A stretch of 33,655 nucleotides of DNA from JACKHA01 sp041401985 (GCA_041401985.1 JAWKTE010000027.1:1-33655), one strand, 5' to 3'. Counted from the stretch's first letter, positions 8,040 to 16,350 are shown. Numbers and translations are program-made. The notes: generated from the letters alone by a model not told the origin.

Positions 8040-10286
8040 ATGGACGCGATCCTCAACACCCTGACCACCCTGTTCAACATCGCGATCGTTGTGGTGGGCT
8101 TCGGCCTGATCGTGTTCGTGCACGAACTGGGGCACTTCGTGGCGGCCAAGTGGGCCCGCATCCGCGTGCTGGCGTTCGCGCTGGGCTTCGGGCCGGCGGT
8201 GGTTTCGTACCGCAAGGGCATAGGGCTGCGCCGGGGCTCGAGCGAGCGGGAGTACCTGGACATCATCCGCACCGAGCCGGCGCGGTCGGGTGAGTTCAGC
8301 CCGACCGAGTACCGCCTCAACGCGCTGCCGCTCGGCGGGTACGTGAAGATGCTCGGGCAGGAGGACCTGAACCCGGGGGCGGTGTCGGGCGCGCCCGATT
8401 CGTACCAGAACTGCCACCCGGCCAAGCGGCTGGTGGTGATCTCCGCGGGCGTGGTGATGAACGTGTTGCTGGCGGGGGTGCTGTTCATCGCGGTGTTCCT
8501 GATCGGGCTGGAGCGCCAGCCGCCGCTGGTCGGGGCGCTCTCGCCGGGCGGGCCGGCGGCGTCGGCGGTGGCGGTTAACGCGGCGGACCTGACCGACGCG
8601 TCGGGCGCGGCGCTGTCCGAGGATGCGCTGCACCCGCGTCCCGGCGATCGGGTGGTGTCGGTCGACGGGCGTCGCCCCTCGACGTTCGACGACCTGATCC
8701 TGGCCGGGGCGATGGGCCAGCGCGGGCGGGCGGTTCGCATCACGGTGGAGCGAGAGGGCGTGTCGGGCCCGCTCGAGTTCTCGATCGTGCCGCAGCCTGG
8801 GGTGTTCGATGGGCTGCTGGACTTCGGGATCGAGCCGTATCGGTCGAATCGGATGCTGGAGGCTGCTCGAGGAGAGCCCGACCCGGACGTGATTGCGGGG
8901 TTGGCGCGGGTAGGGCTGGCGGGGGTCGAGCCCGGCAGCATGCTCGTGCGTGCGGGCGATCGCACGGTTTCGTCGGCCCATGATCTTCGGGCGATCGTTG
9001 AGGCCTCGGGCGGTGCGCCGGTGCCGCTGGTGTTCGAGGCGCCCGATGGGACAACCACGCGTCTCGAGATGCGTCCGGTCGCGCAACTCGAGAACGGCCT
9101 CGTGCCCGGCACGGGCGACGCCGTCGTGCCCATCGAGCACCTGCTGGGGCTGACGCCGGTGATGATGGTCGAGGACGTGAGCGATCGCGGGCGCGAGCAG
9201 GGCCTGCGGATCGGCGACGTGTTCGAGCGGATCGGGAGCGTCGAGTTCCCGTCGATGGACCAGGGCATCCGCGCGATCCGCGCGGCGGCGGGCGGGGAGA
9301 TCGACATCGTTGTTCGGCGCGCGGTGGCGGGCGGAGACGGGCCGGGTGGCGCGACGGGGCCGGACGGAAGCGACGCGGGCGGGGATCAAGGCGGTGAGCC
9401 TGGGGCGGAGGCGGGTGTGGACTTCGCCGGCGATGCGTTCACTCGGGTCACGCTCCGCTGCTCGGTCACTCGGGAGGGCACGATCGGGTTCATCCCCGAC
9501 ACGGTTGCGGACATCGGCACGCTGGTGTCGCTGCCGCCGGAGCGGGTGCGGGCGATCCGGCGAGGGGCCGAGGCGGTGCCGCCGCCGGCGTACGGCGTGA
9601 TCGAGCACCCCGGCACGCGGATCGAGGCGGTCGATGGGGTGCCCGTGGCGACGTTCACCGAGCTGCGCGACGCTTTGGCCGAAGCGACCCGCGCGGCCCA
9701 CGACGCGGGCACGGGCGCGACGGTGCAACTTGCGGTGCAGCGTCTGCTGGCCGACGGGGCGACGCCGCGTGAGACGGTCGGGTGGACGCTGAGCGCGGAC
9801 GACGTGTCGCGCCTGCACGCCTTGTCGTGGGAGACGCCGTTCCCGATCAGCGTGTTCGATCTCGAGTCGTTCACGCTCAAAGCGTCCGGCCCTTGGGACG
9901 CGGTGAAGACCGGCGTGGGCGAGACGCAGCGTGTGATGATGTCGACGTACCTGACGCTGCTGCGCCTGTTCCAGGGCACGGTGCGGGTCGAGCACCTCAA
10001 GGGCCCGGTGGGCATCACGCACATGGGCACGATCATCGCCGACCGCGGGCCGATCTGGCTGATGTTCTTCTTCGCGCTGGTCAGCGTGAACCTGGCGGTG
10101 ATCAACTTCCTGCCGCTGCCGATCGTCGACGGCGGGCAGTTCCTGATGATCGTGTACGAGTGGGTCCGCGGCAAGCCGGTGCCGGTGGGGCTGCAGAACG
10201 CGATGACCCTTGCCGGGCTGCTGCTCATCGGCTCGGTGTTCGTCATTGTGACGTTTAATGACGTGGCGCGGTTGCTGGGGGGGTGA
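8040..10286 (+). CDS. rseP: RseP-type site-2 zinc metalloprotease (M50), enlarged
   Basis: 748 residues. HELGH at 28-32 in the first membrane helix is the zinc site, and NFLPLPIVDGG near residue 690 supplies the LDG-type third ligand in a C-terminal membrane helix. Site-2 proteases cut transmembrane segments of anti-sigma factors or signal peptides inside the membrane. Usual RseP is about 450 residues with two PDZ domains. Here the stretch between the catalytic halves is about 300 residues longer and holds up to four PDZ-like segments (near 195-265, 290-350, 380-430 and 520-580) plus a Gly/Asp-rich linker near 435-465. The ATG at 8040 was chosen since the first helix follows at once. The gene ends at a CACCGC palindromic element in a convergent gap. 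Confidence 0.92.
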   Translation: MDAILNTLTTLFNIAIVVVGFGLIVFVHELGHFVAAKWARIRVLAFALGFGPAVVSYRKGIGLRRGSSEREYLDIIRTEPARSGEFSPTEYRLNALPLGGYVKMLGQEDLNPGAVSGAPDSYQNCHPAKRLVVISAGVVMNVLLAGVLFIAVFLIGLERQPPLVGALSPGGPAASAVAVNAADLTDASGAALSEDALHPRPGDRVVSVDGRRPSTFDDLILAGAMGQRGRAVRITVEREGVSGPLEFSIVPQPGVFDGLLDFGIEPYRSNRMLEAARGEPDPDVIAGLARVGLAGVEPGSMLVRAGDRTVSSAHDLRAIVEASGGAPVPLVFEAPDGTTTRLEMRPVAQLENGLVPGTGDAVVPIEHLLGLTPVMMVEDVSDRGREQGLRIGDVFERIGSVEFPSMDQGIRAIRAAAGGEIDIVVRRAVAGGDGPGGATGPDGSDAGGDQGGEPGAEAGVDFAGDAFTRVTLRCSVTREGTIGFIPDTVADIGTLVSLPPERVRAIRRGAEAVPPPAYGVIEHPGTRIEAVDGVPVATFTELRDALAEATRAAHDAGTGATVQLAVQRLLADGATPRETVGWTLSADDVSRLHALSWETPFPISVFDLESFTLKASGPWDAVKTGVGETQRVMMSTYLTLLRLFQGTVRVEHLKGPVGITHMGTIIADRGPIWLMFFFALVSVNLAVINFLPLPIVDGGQFLMIVYEWVRGKPVPVGLQNAMTLAGLLLIGSVFVIVTFNDVARLLGG

Positions 10287-10291
10287 ACAGG

Positions 10292-10459
10292 GGACTCACC
10301 GCAGACGGATTCACCGCAGGCGGATTCGCCGCAGAGGCGCAGAGGGCGCGGAGGACGGGCAAGGCGTTCTTGTTGGGACCTGGAATCGGACGGGCGGCGT
10401 GGACCGAACCCCAGCCTTCCTGTCTTCCTCAGCGACCTCGGCGCCTCTGCGGTGAGTCC
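10292..10459. repeat. CACCGC-family palindromic element, copy A
   Basis: A 14-bp perfect terminal inverted repeat, ggactcaccgcaga (10292-10305) and its complement (10446-10459), bounds a 168-bp element. The left arm holds about 15-nt tandem units (tcaccgcagacggat, tcaccgcaggcggat, tcgccgcagaggcg) continuing into cagagggcgcggagg. The right arm carries the complementary series. It fills the convergent gap between the rseP stop (10286) and the end of the minus-strand oxidoreductase-like gene (10483). There is no coding potential. It is related to the elements at 32240-32316 and 16351-16387. Confidence 0.85.
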
Positions 10460-10482
10460 TTCTCTTCGAGCAACCGGAGGCG

Positions 10483-11667
10483 TCAATCCCGGGCGAATAG
10501 GCGGCGGATCGTCGCCGGGGATTCGGTGTTGCGGGTGCGGGCGCTGAGGATGGCCGCGTGGGCCGCGGCCAGGACGTGCTCGGCGTTCGAGGGCGGCTCG
10601 GCGGCGGCGTGGGGGTCGAGGTAGCGACGGAGCGATTCGGCGATGGCCTCGGCGGCGGCGTCAAACTCCGGCGGGTGCGGGGTCGGGGTCGCGTCGTTCG
10701 AGGCGGCTTCGCTTGACGCCGCGTCGGCGGCTTCGAAGAGGGTCGATTGGCCGCGTGCGTCGTGGATGCGACCGGAGGCGTGCTCGCCTGGTGTGTACGG
10801 CGCGCCGGCCGCGTTTGGCGCGTCCGATGTGCCGCGGCTCAGCGCCCGCCACTCGTCCCGAATCTTGCCCGCGGGGTCCGTCCACACGAACGAGCCTTCG
10901 TTCAGGCGGACGACGCCGGCTTCGCCGAGCAGCACCGCCTCGCGTCGCCAGCCCGGGGCGCGGCTGGTGGCCTGCACGCACGCGACCACGCCCGGCTGGG
11001 CGCCGGCCCCGGCGTGGGTCAGCGTCGCGACGATCTCGCCCGTGATGGCGGCCAGGTCGTCGGCGGGGCGGTCGGTGTCGATGGCGGTGGCGGCGGCGTG
11101 GACGGTCTCGGCCGGGCCGAGCAGGTCGTGCAGCAGGTCGAGCCCGTCGATGAGGCGGGCCCCGAGCGAGCCGTGGGCGCGCGTGCCCTCGCAGCGGAGC
11201 CACGCGGCCCGGATGGGGCCGAAGGCCTCGAGCATGTCCAGCGCGTTGCGCATCGCGGGCGAGCGCCGGAAGCGGGCCAGCGGGCGGCAGGCGTCGATCG
11301 GGCGCTGGGTCTGGACTTTGCCGAGCCACGAGGCGGACGTGAGATCGTCGAGGCGCGAGGGGACCGGTTCGAGCGACGCGACCAGCACGCGGCGCGACGT
11401 GGCGGCGGCCAGGGCCCCGAGTTCGCCGGCGCCGACCGACTGGGGCGAGAGCACGAGCACGCCCTGGACGTCGAGACCGGCGCCGGCGTCGGCGAGGGTC
11501 GAGCGCAGGTCCGGGAGCGGCTGGGGGGCGCCCAGGCGGGCGGCGATATCGGGCCCAGCGGGCGAGCCGGCGGCGGCGAGTTGGACGCCGGCGGCGGCGA
11601 TGATGGCGCGGGCCAGGGGTTCCTGGGCGTCGTCGAGCCAGACCGCGATGCGGGCGGGTGCGTCCAT
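10483..11667 (-). CDS. Divergent Gfo/Idh/MocA-like protein
   Basis: 394 residues. The N-terminal third looks like a worn Rossmann half: IAVWLDDAQEP start, ARLGAPQPLPDLRSTL, VLVLSPQSV. The later part resembles the Gfo/Idh/MocA C-terminal domain: GARLIDGLDLLHDLLGPAETVHA, then REAVLLGEAGVVRLNEGSF. The usual GxGxxG nucleotide motif at the N-terminus and the EKP motif are not visible, so NAD(P)-dependent activity is doubtful. Residues about 290-360 are a low-complexity Ala/Pro/Glu linker. The start at 11667 was chosen because the upstream codons are Arg-rich and overlap rnpB. The gene is divergent from rnpB, with only about 38 bp between, and its promoter must overlap that of the RNA. Confidence 0.6.
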   Translation of the reverse strand: MDAPARIAVWLDDAQEPLARAIIAAAGVQLAAAGSPAGPDIAARLGAPQPLPDLRSTLADAGAGLDVQGVLVLSPQSVGAGELGALAAATSRRVLVASLEPVPSRLDDLTSASWLGKVQTQRPIDACRPLARFRRSPAMRNALDMLEAFGPIRAAWLRCEGTRAHGSLGARLIDGLDLLHDLLGPAETVHAAATAIDTDRPADDLAAITGEIVATLTHAGAGAQPGVVACVQATSRAPGWRREAVLLGEAGVVRLNEGSFVWTDPAGKIRDEWRALSRGTSDAPNAAGAPYTPGEHASGRIHDARGQSTLFEAADAASSEAASNDATPTPHPPEFDAAAEAIAESLRRYLDPHAAAEPPSNAEHVLAAAHAAILSARTRNTESPATIRRLFARD

Positions 11668-11694
11668 GCCGCGCGATCGTACACGCGAGTGGCG

Positions 11695-11700
11695 TACAGT
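11695..11700 (+). promoter_or_regulatory. Probable -10 element of rnpB
   Basis: tacagt (four of six matches to TATAAT) lies about 6-7 nt before the first base of helix P1. No good -35 is visible upstream. The site lies in the 38-bp gap shared with the divergent gene. Confidence 0.4.
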
Positions 11701-11705
11701 TCCCC

Positions 11706-12275
11706 GACGCGGCCGGACGGTCGCGCGTCGGGCGATTGTCGCCCGGCGTGAGGAAAGTCCGAGCACGACAGGACACGGTGGTGGGTAACGCCCACCCGCT
11801 CCCGCGGCCGGGGGCGAGGGAAAGTGCCACAGAGAACAGACCGCCGATGGCCCCTCTCAAATCTTGGATCTGAGGTTCTGGAATCGAGATTTCAGATCTG
11901 AGATCTGAGATTTAAGACACGAGACCTGAGATTCAAGATCTGAGATCTGAGATTTGAGAGGGGATCAGGCAAGGGTGAAACGGTGCGGTAAGAGCGCACC
12001 GCTCCGCTGGCGACAGCGGGGGCACGGCAAACCCCACCGCGTGCAAGCCCAAGCAGCCCCACACCCCTGTCCGGGGCACGGGGCGGGTCGGGTGCTTCGG
12101 GTCGGTCCTTCGGGGCTTGCCCGAGACTCGGGCGGCAACGCCCGGGCGAGAGAAATGGCCGTCGGCGTCGGCGCGGCGTGGCCGAGCCCCCGTCAAAGCC
12201 ACGTCGGAGCGCGTCTCCGGCGTGGGCCACGACGCCCGGCGTGCACAGAACTCGGCTTACAGGCCGCGTCCGGCA
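11706..12275 (+). ncRNA. rnpB: RNase P RNA (class A-like) with an internal repeat insertion
   Basis: The RNA subunit of RNase P, which cleaves the 5' leader from tRNA precursors. Conserved blocks in order: gaggaaagtccg (11751-11762), gtgccacagagaacagaccgcc (11825-11846), aagggtgaaacggtgcggtaagagcgcacc (11971-12000), ggcacggcaaaccccacc, gcaagcccaagcagcccc, agaaatggccgtc, and acagaactcggcttac (12245-12260). Helix P1 is perfect: gacgcggcc at 11707-11715 with ggccgcgtc at 12262-12270. P2 is gacggtc with ggccgtc. The RNA is about 570 nt against the usual 350-420. The excess comes from a heptamer-repeat element in the P12 position (11851-11963) and an enlarged stem between P2 and the 3' conserved block, at the P19 position. 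Ends are inferred from P1. Confidence 0.93.
11851..11963. repeat. Heptamer (AGATCTG) palindromic element inside rnpB
   Basis: A perfect 13-bp inverted repeat, cccctctcaaatc (11851-11863) and gatttgagagggg (11951-11963), encloses about nine tandem heptamers of the form AGATCTG/AGATTTG/AGACCTG (from about 11894 to 11956). Base composition is far more AT-rich than the surroundings. It sits exactly where the tip of helix P12 of RNase P RNA belongs, and its inverted ends can form the stem, so the RNA fold need not be disturbed. Confidence 0.85.
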
Positions 12276-12284
12276 CATGTGAGC

Positions 12285-12311
12285 GGGCCGCCGGGAGTTC
12301 CCCGGCGGCCC
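12285..12311. terminator. Strong hairpin in the gap between rnpB and the convergent pseudogene
   Basis: An 11-bp perfect stem (gggccgccggg / cccggcggccc) with a 5-nt loop and an outer gtgagc/gctcac pairing. Its position suggests a bidirectional terminator for rnpB and the minus-strand gene ending at 12322. The U-tract is weak (attgttg). Confidence 0.6.
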
Positions 12312-12321
12312 GTCACTCGGC

Positions 12322-13263
12322 TCACATTGTTGCTGGTGCATCGGTGGACGCGATCACGCGCGAAGAGCGTCGGATCGCGAGCGTGCCGGCCATCGCCAGC
12401 ACGCCCAAAGTGCGCCGGCGCGGGGACGTATCCGGTGTACGTCGGGAGTGGACCTCGCCCATCTGGTTCATGGAGCCGACCCAGGCGGAGCCCTCGATGA
12501 CGCCCTGGAACGCGACGTGGGCGTCGGGGGCGAGCAGCGCTGACCAGAACGCCCGTCCGCCGAGGTCGATGCTGCTCGCCTCGTGGAAGTTCCAGAGCAC
12601 GTTCGCGCGAACCGGGGGCTGGTGAAGTTGCCGACGAAGTTCCCGTCGGTCCAGGTGGTGGAGGCACCGCTGACGTTGATGATGACGCTCGACGCGCCGT
12701 TGAAGTTGATGTCGATCGACTGGACCAGGTTGTTCTGGAACAGGCTCGACGCGGTGATGGAGAACACCGCCACGCCGTCGCCGCCGGGGGCGGCGTTGAA
12801 CACGGCCTGGGCGGGCTGGCCCATCGGGATCGAGGCGTTCGAGTCGGGCGTAGAGGGCGGCCAGGAATGCGGACGTGCTGACCATCTGGGCGCTGGGTCG
12901 AAACGAACGACGGCGCTGAGGGTCGTTGATGGTGGCGCCCCGCCGCCGTTGTGGTTCACGTTGCCGGCGATCGAGCCGCCGACGCGGAAATTGCCGGCGG
13001 CCATGTTGATGTTGGTCGGCTGGGCGTTGCCGCCGACGATCAGCACGTCGGTCCCGGCGAACGCTGCGGCGGGCATCAGCCGACGCCGTAGTTCGACGCG
13101 GGGCCGGACAGGCTACCGCCGATGGCAGCCCTGCCCTCGACCTCGGAAGTCGAGGCGAGGTTCTGGCGAACGACCAGATTGAAGTTGGTGAACGGCTCGG
13201 CGGCGTGGGCGCCAACAGCCACGGCCAGTCCGGCGAGAACGCCGGTGCGGCGTAGGTCTTCAT
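12322..13263 (-). pseudogene. Choice-of-anchor A family secreted protein, multiply frameshifted
   Basis: Read across frames, the minus strand encodes a choice-of-anchor A domain protein. Pieces in order: ATG at 13263 with a good gggaggaggag ribosome site; signal peptide RRTGVLAGLAVAVGAHAAEP; FNLVVRQNLASTSEVEGR, AAIGGSLSGPASNYGVG; GTDVLIVGGNAQPTNINM; SAQMVSTSAFLAALYA; GDGVAVFSITASSLFQNN; NVLWNFHEASSIDLGG, RAFWSALLAPDAHVAFQG; a C-terminal VPAPA then LGVLAMAGTLAIRRSSR, a PEP-CTERM-like tail. Single-base shifts are needed near 13253, 13079, 12895 (a C lost in a run), 12846 (extra C), 12605, 12440 and 12400. Such proteins are normally exported and surface-held. With about seven indels no full product can be made, unless this stretch is badly sequenced. 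Confidence 0.85.
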
Positions 13264-13455
13264 GCTCTCTCTCCTCCTCCCTACACGAGGGGTGGCGGTG
13301 TAGCAAGTCGGCCGCGTCCGCAACGCCTGAAGCGGGTGGCCCGACACACACGGAAGTTGGTGTTCGGCGGGCGCGCGTCGTGCGGCCGCGGCCGACGCTT
13401 CCGGGAAGGCCCGATTGACAACCTCGGGCGGCCGGCATCTGGAACGGAAGAACAA

Positions 13456-13487
13456 CCGAGGGGCACGGGTGTCCCCGCGCCCCTCGG
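13456..13487 (-). terminator. Intrinsic terminator of the PhoX-like gene
   Basis: A 9-bp stem (ccgaggggc / gcccctcgg) with a 14-nt loop. Read on the minus strand it is followed by ttgttctt, and it lies 33 nt past the stop at 13520. Confidence 0.7.
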
Positions 13488-13519
13488 AAGGTGGTCAGTT
13501 CGGACGAGACGTCCGCGGA

Positions 13520-14995
13520 TCAGCGGCGGCGGCGACCGGCGAGCAGGCCGCCCAGGCCGACCAGAGCCAGGGCGCCCGGGGCGGGGACGATGCGCGGGTC
13601 GACGTACATGGCGACCATCTGGCCGCCCTCGACCAGTTCGCCCGGGATGCCGTAGTGGGCTTGGACGTCGAGCAGGAACCAGCCGTCGCCGAGGATGTCC
13701 TTGGCGTCGATGATGCCCGAAGACTCCTCGTTGGTGGTGAGGAAGTTGGCGGCGCCGGTCTGGAAGAAGTCGGCGCTGTGCTCGGCGATCTCGGTGTAGC
13801 CGCCGGTGTCGATGTCGTAGAGCCAGATCTTGGCGAGGCGGCTGGCGCTGCCGGGATCCTCCTGGATGAGGATGCGCCCGTGGGAGTCGATGGTCATGTT
13901 GTCGAGGGTCTCGTGGCCCTCGGTGCCGTCGAGCAGGTTGGTGATCTCGCCGCCGGCCTCGGGGTTGGTGATGTCGTTGAAGCGGAGGCGGTAGAGGCGG
14001 GAGTTGTCGTTGCCGAACCCGTTGCCGGTGGTCACGAAGTAGAAGTCGTTGGGGTTGCGCGGGTCCCAGTGGCCGTCCTCGGGGCGGAGGAACTCGGTGA
14101 CGCCGCCGGCGACCGAGCCCGCCTGGAGCTGGGCGCCGGTCTGGGTGTGGCCCATGCCGACGGGCTCCATGGAGAAGGTGCCGTTGATGGCGCCGACCTC
14201 GGTGGGGAAGGAGGTTCTGATGCCGTAGAGCGAGCCGTTGTGCAGGCCGGCCCGCTCGATGTCGTTGCCGGTGTTGGTCTTGTCGCCGACGTAGGCGTAG
14301 ACCTGGCCGGGGCTGGAGTCGTCGAGGCCGATGACGATGGTCTTGTCCTGAGCGAAGGGGCTGGTGACGGAGTTCTCCCACGAGAAGCGTCCGAGGTAGG
14401 GCAACTGGTACGACTGGTTGGTGTTGGGGCCGCTGACGATGTGGCCGAAGGCGCGGCCCTCGGCGCCGGTCTCCTCGCCGTTCATGAAGATGCGGGCGGT
14501 GGTGCCCAGGCCGGAGGCGGGGTTGAAGAAGGCCGAGGCGGCGGGCAGGTCGGCGGAACAGAGGCGCGAGTACTGGGTCGTGCCGGCGACGAACGAGGTC
14601 CCGTTCCAGGTGAACACGTCGCTGGCGCTGGTGTTGTGGTCGCGCCCGGAGAGCACGGTCAGGTCGTTGCCGATCTCCCATCGGGAGACGAACGAGCCGG
14701 TGGAGCCGTGGGCGCGGGCGATGCCGGCAGTGGCGCCGAGTTCATGGTTCATGAACAGGGAGAATGAGCCGCCGGCGGGGTTGGCCATGGCGCCCAGGCC
14801 GTCCGGGATACCGACCATGCGGTATCCGCCGATGCTGTCGCCGACGGTGAAGATCGACGTGGTCGAGACGAGGCCGGCCTGGGAGCCCGAGGGCACGACG
14901 TACGGCGCGGTGGTGGTGCTCGGCCCGATGTTCTGGGCGGAGGCGACGCCGGCGATGGCGGCCACGAGGGCCGCCGACGTGGACACTTGACGCAT
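13520..14995 (-). CDS. PhoX-like (DUF839) secreted protein with PEP-CTERM tail
   Basis: 491 residues. Signal peptide VSTSAALVAAIAGVASA at the N-terminus, then a beta-propeller-like body with FMNHELGAT, FMNGEETGAEGRAFG, DDSSPGQVYAYVGDK, DPRNPNDFYFVTTGNGF and HGRILIQEDPGSA..AKIWLYDID, which is the layout of the PhoX/DUF839 family (Ca/Fe-dependent phosphatases and relatives). The acidic residues in NHE, NGEE and QEDPG are candidates for metal binding. The C-terminus VPAPGALALVGLGGLLAGRRRR is a PEP-CTERM-type sorting tail, so the protein should be processed at the envelope. The start at 14995 follows gaggagaag. Phosphatase activity is inferred only from the family. It is flanked by two broken surface-protein genes. 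Confidence 0.85.
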   Translation of the reverse strand: MRQVSTSAALVAAIAGVASAQNIGPSTTTAPYVVPSGSQAGLVSTTSIFTVGDSIGGYRMVGIPDGLGAMANPAGGSFSLFMNHELGATAGIARAHGSTGSFVSRWEIGNDLTVLSGRDHNTSASDVFTWNGTSFVAGTTQYSRLCSADLPAASAFFNPASGLGTTARIFMNGEETGAEGRAFGHIVSGPNTNQSYQLPYLGRFSWENSVTSPFAQDKTIVIGLDDSSPGQVYAYVGDKTNTGNDIERAGLHNGSLYGIRTSFPTEVGAINGTFSMEPVGMGHTQTGAQLQAGSVAGGVTEFLRPEDGHWDPRNPNDFYFVTTGNGFGNDNSRLYRLRFNDITNPEAGGEITNLLDGTEGHETLDNMTIDSHGRILIQEDPGSASRLAKIWLYDIDTGGYTEIAEHSADFFQTGAANFLTTNEESSGIIDAKDILGDGWFLLDVQAHYGIPGELVEGGQMVAMYVDPRIVPAPGALALVGLGGLLAGRRRR

Positions 14996-15448
14996 TGGTT
15001 CTTCTCCTCTGTCGGGTGGACAAGGCCCGCATCGGGCTGCCTGTGACTGCATGAGCGGGGCGCGGCGAGTGCCGAGCCGCCTCACGGGCGGGAGACTAGC
15101 GACGCGTCAGAGATGGAGTATCAACGCCGCGCTTAGATTCGGATTGTGCTGTATGAGATCAAGCGTGCGGGAGACGCGCGGCGCGAGCAGCGTTCGTTTC
15201 TTCGCGCGGCGTGCGGGGTCTGGTGTGGATCGCCGTGCGGCGACAATCGTCGCGATGGCGGATGCTGCGCGTTGGTTGTGGATTCGGCTTCGCGCAATCT
15301 GAGCGTCGGCTTCACAAAGTCGATCTTGGCGCGGCCGCAAGGATCGGGATACTTGGAGACATCCTGATTGGAGCGTGCCTGTGTTGCCGGGCCGAAGGGC
15401 GGGTGGCGCGGCGATCAGGCCCGATTGCGATCAGGCGGAGAACGAGCG
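14996..15448. other. Intergenic region of 453 bp, no gene seen
   Basis: Divergent gap between the PhoX-like gene and the cupredoxin gene. It begins with the minus-strand ribosome site (gaggagaag) and ends with ggcggagaacgag before the cupredoxin ATG. The middle (about 15110-15380) is more AT-rich than its surroundings, as expected for promoters, but no convincing -35/-10 pair or conserved RNA was recognised. Short frames here have no recognisable product. Confidence 0.5.
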
Positions 15449-16309
15449 ATGCGCTTTGCCCACCAGCACGATGTTGCCCGCACGCCCGCAGCCCGGGCCG
15501 TGCTTGCCGGCCCGACGATGGGATTGGCGGCGATTGCCTGCCTGGCGGGCGTCGCGCTGCCGGCCGCGGCGCAGGTCGAGGTGACGATCGAGAACTTCGA
15601 TTTCACGCCCGCGACCGTCACCATCCAGCGGGGCGAGACCGTCCGCTGGACCAACCGCGACTTCATCCAGCACACCGCCACGAGCCAGACCGGCCCCGGC
15701 ACGCTGACGCCCAGCAACGTGTTCGGCTCGCCGTTCCTGGAGTTCAACGAAACTTAAGAGTTCACGTTCACCGACGCGGGCGAGTTCCACTACTTCTGCG
15801 TGCCGCACGGCAGCAGCATGCAGGGCCTCGTGATCGTCCAGCCCGCCTGCCGCCCGGACCTGACCACCGGGGCCGTGCAGGGCCAGCCTGGCTACGGCGT
15901 GCCCAACGGCGTGCTGAACAACGACGATTTCTTCTACTACCTGGCGCAGTTCGCCGCGGGCAATCTGGCAGTCGCCGACCTGACCGCCGGCGCGGTCTCG
16001 GGCCAGCCGGGCTACGGCGTGCCGAACGGGACGCTCAACAACGACGACTTCTTTTACTACCTGACCACCTTCGCCGAGGGCTGCGGCGAGAGCGCGCCCG
16101 GGGGCGGGCCCGTCGCCGGGAACGGGCAGGGCGGGCCGAACGGCCCCGACGCGTCGGTCGAGATCGCGCGCAAGTCGCCGGTCGCGCCCGATCTGGTCTC
16201 TGGCGAGGCTCCTGCCGATCTGCTCATGTGCGTCGGCGAGGTCGCCCGTCACCGCGCGTGCTGCACGCACACCGAGCACGCCGCACGCACCGATCCGATC
16301 GCACAGTGA
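15449..16309 (+). pseudogene. Cupredoxin (plastocyanin-like) with two GC-type dockerin repeats, interrupted by an in-frame TAA
   Basis: From ATG 15449 (ribosome site ggcggag) the frame gives a signal peptide ending in ALPAAAQ, then a blue-copper domain: VEVTIENFDFTP, RGETVRWTN and IQHTATS with His75. Codon 103 (15755-15757) is TAA. The same frame then continues EFTFTDAGEFHYFCVPHGSSMQG, carrying the other copper ligands Cys117, His120 and Met124. Next come two repeats, DLTTGAVQGQPGYGVPNG / LNNDDFFYYLAQF and DLTAGAVSGQPGYGVPNG / LNNDDFFYYLTTF, framed by Cys134 and Cys212. This is the GC-type dockerin-like anchor seen in Phycisphaerales. The stop separates one ligand from the other three, so a truncated product could not bind copper. 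TAC (Tyr) to TAA fits a single substitution. Either a recent nonsense mutation or a sequence error. Confidence 0.85.
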
Positions 16310-16350
16310 CGCGCCGACACAAGGCCGCGCAGACCAACTCGACCTGCATC

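Noticed and set aside
11894..11956. Tandem AGATCTG units as a CRISPR array
   Set aside because: The unit is 7 nt with no spacers and lies inside rnpB; no cas genes are near.
12322..13263. Programmed frameshifting in the choice-of-anchor A gene
   Set aside because: About seven shifts at non-slippery places, in both directions, cannot be a programmed process.
15755..15757. Programmed stop-codon readthrough in the cupredoxin gene
   Set aside because: No stimulatory structure or known recoding context for TAA was seen; mutation or sequence error is simpler.
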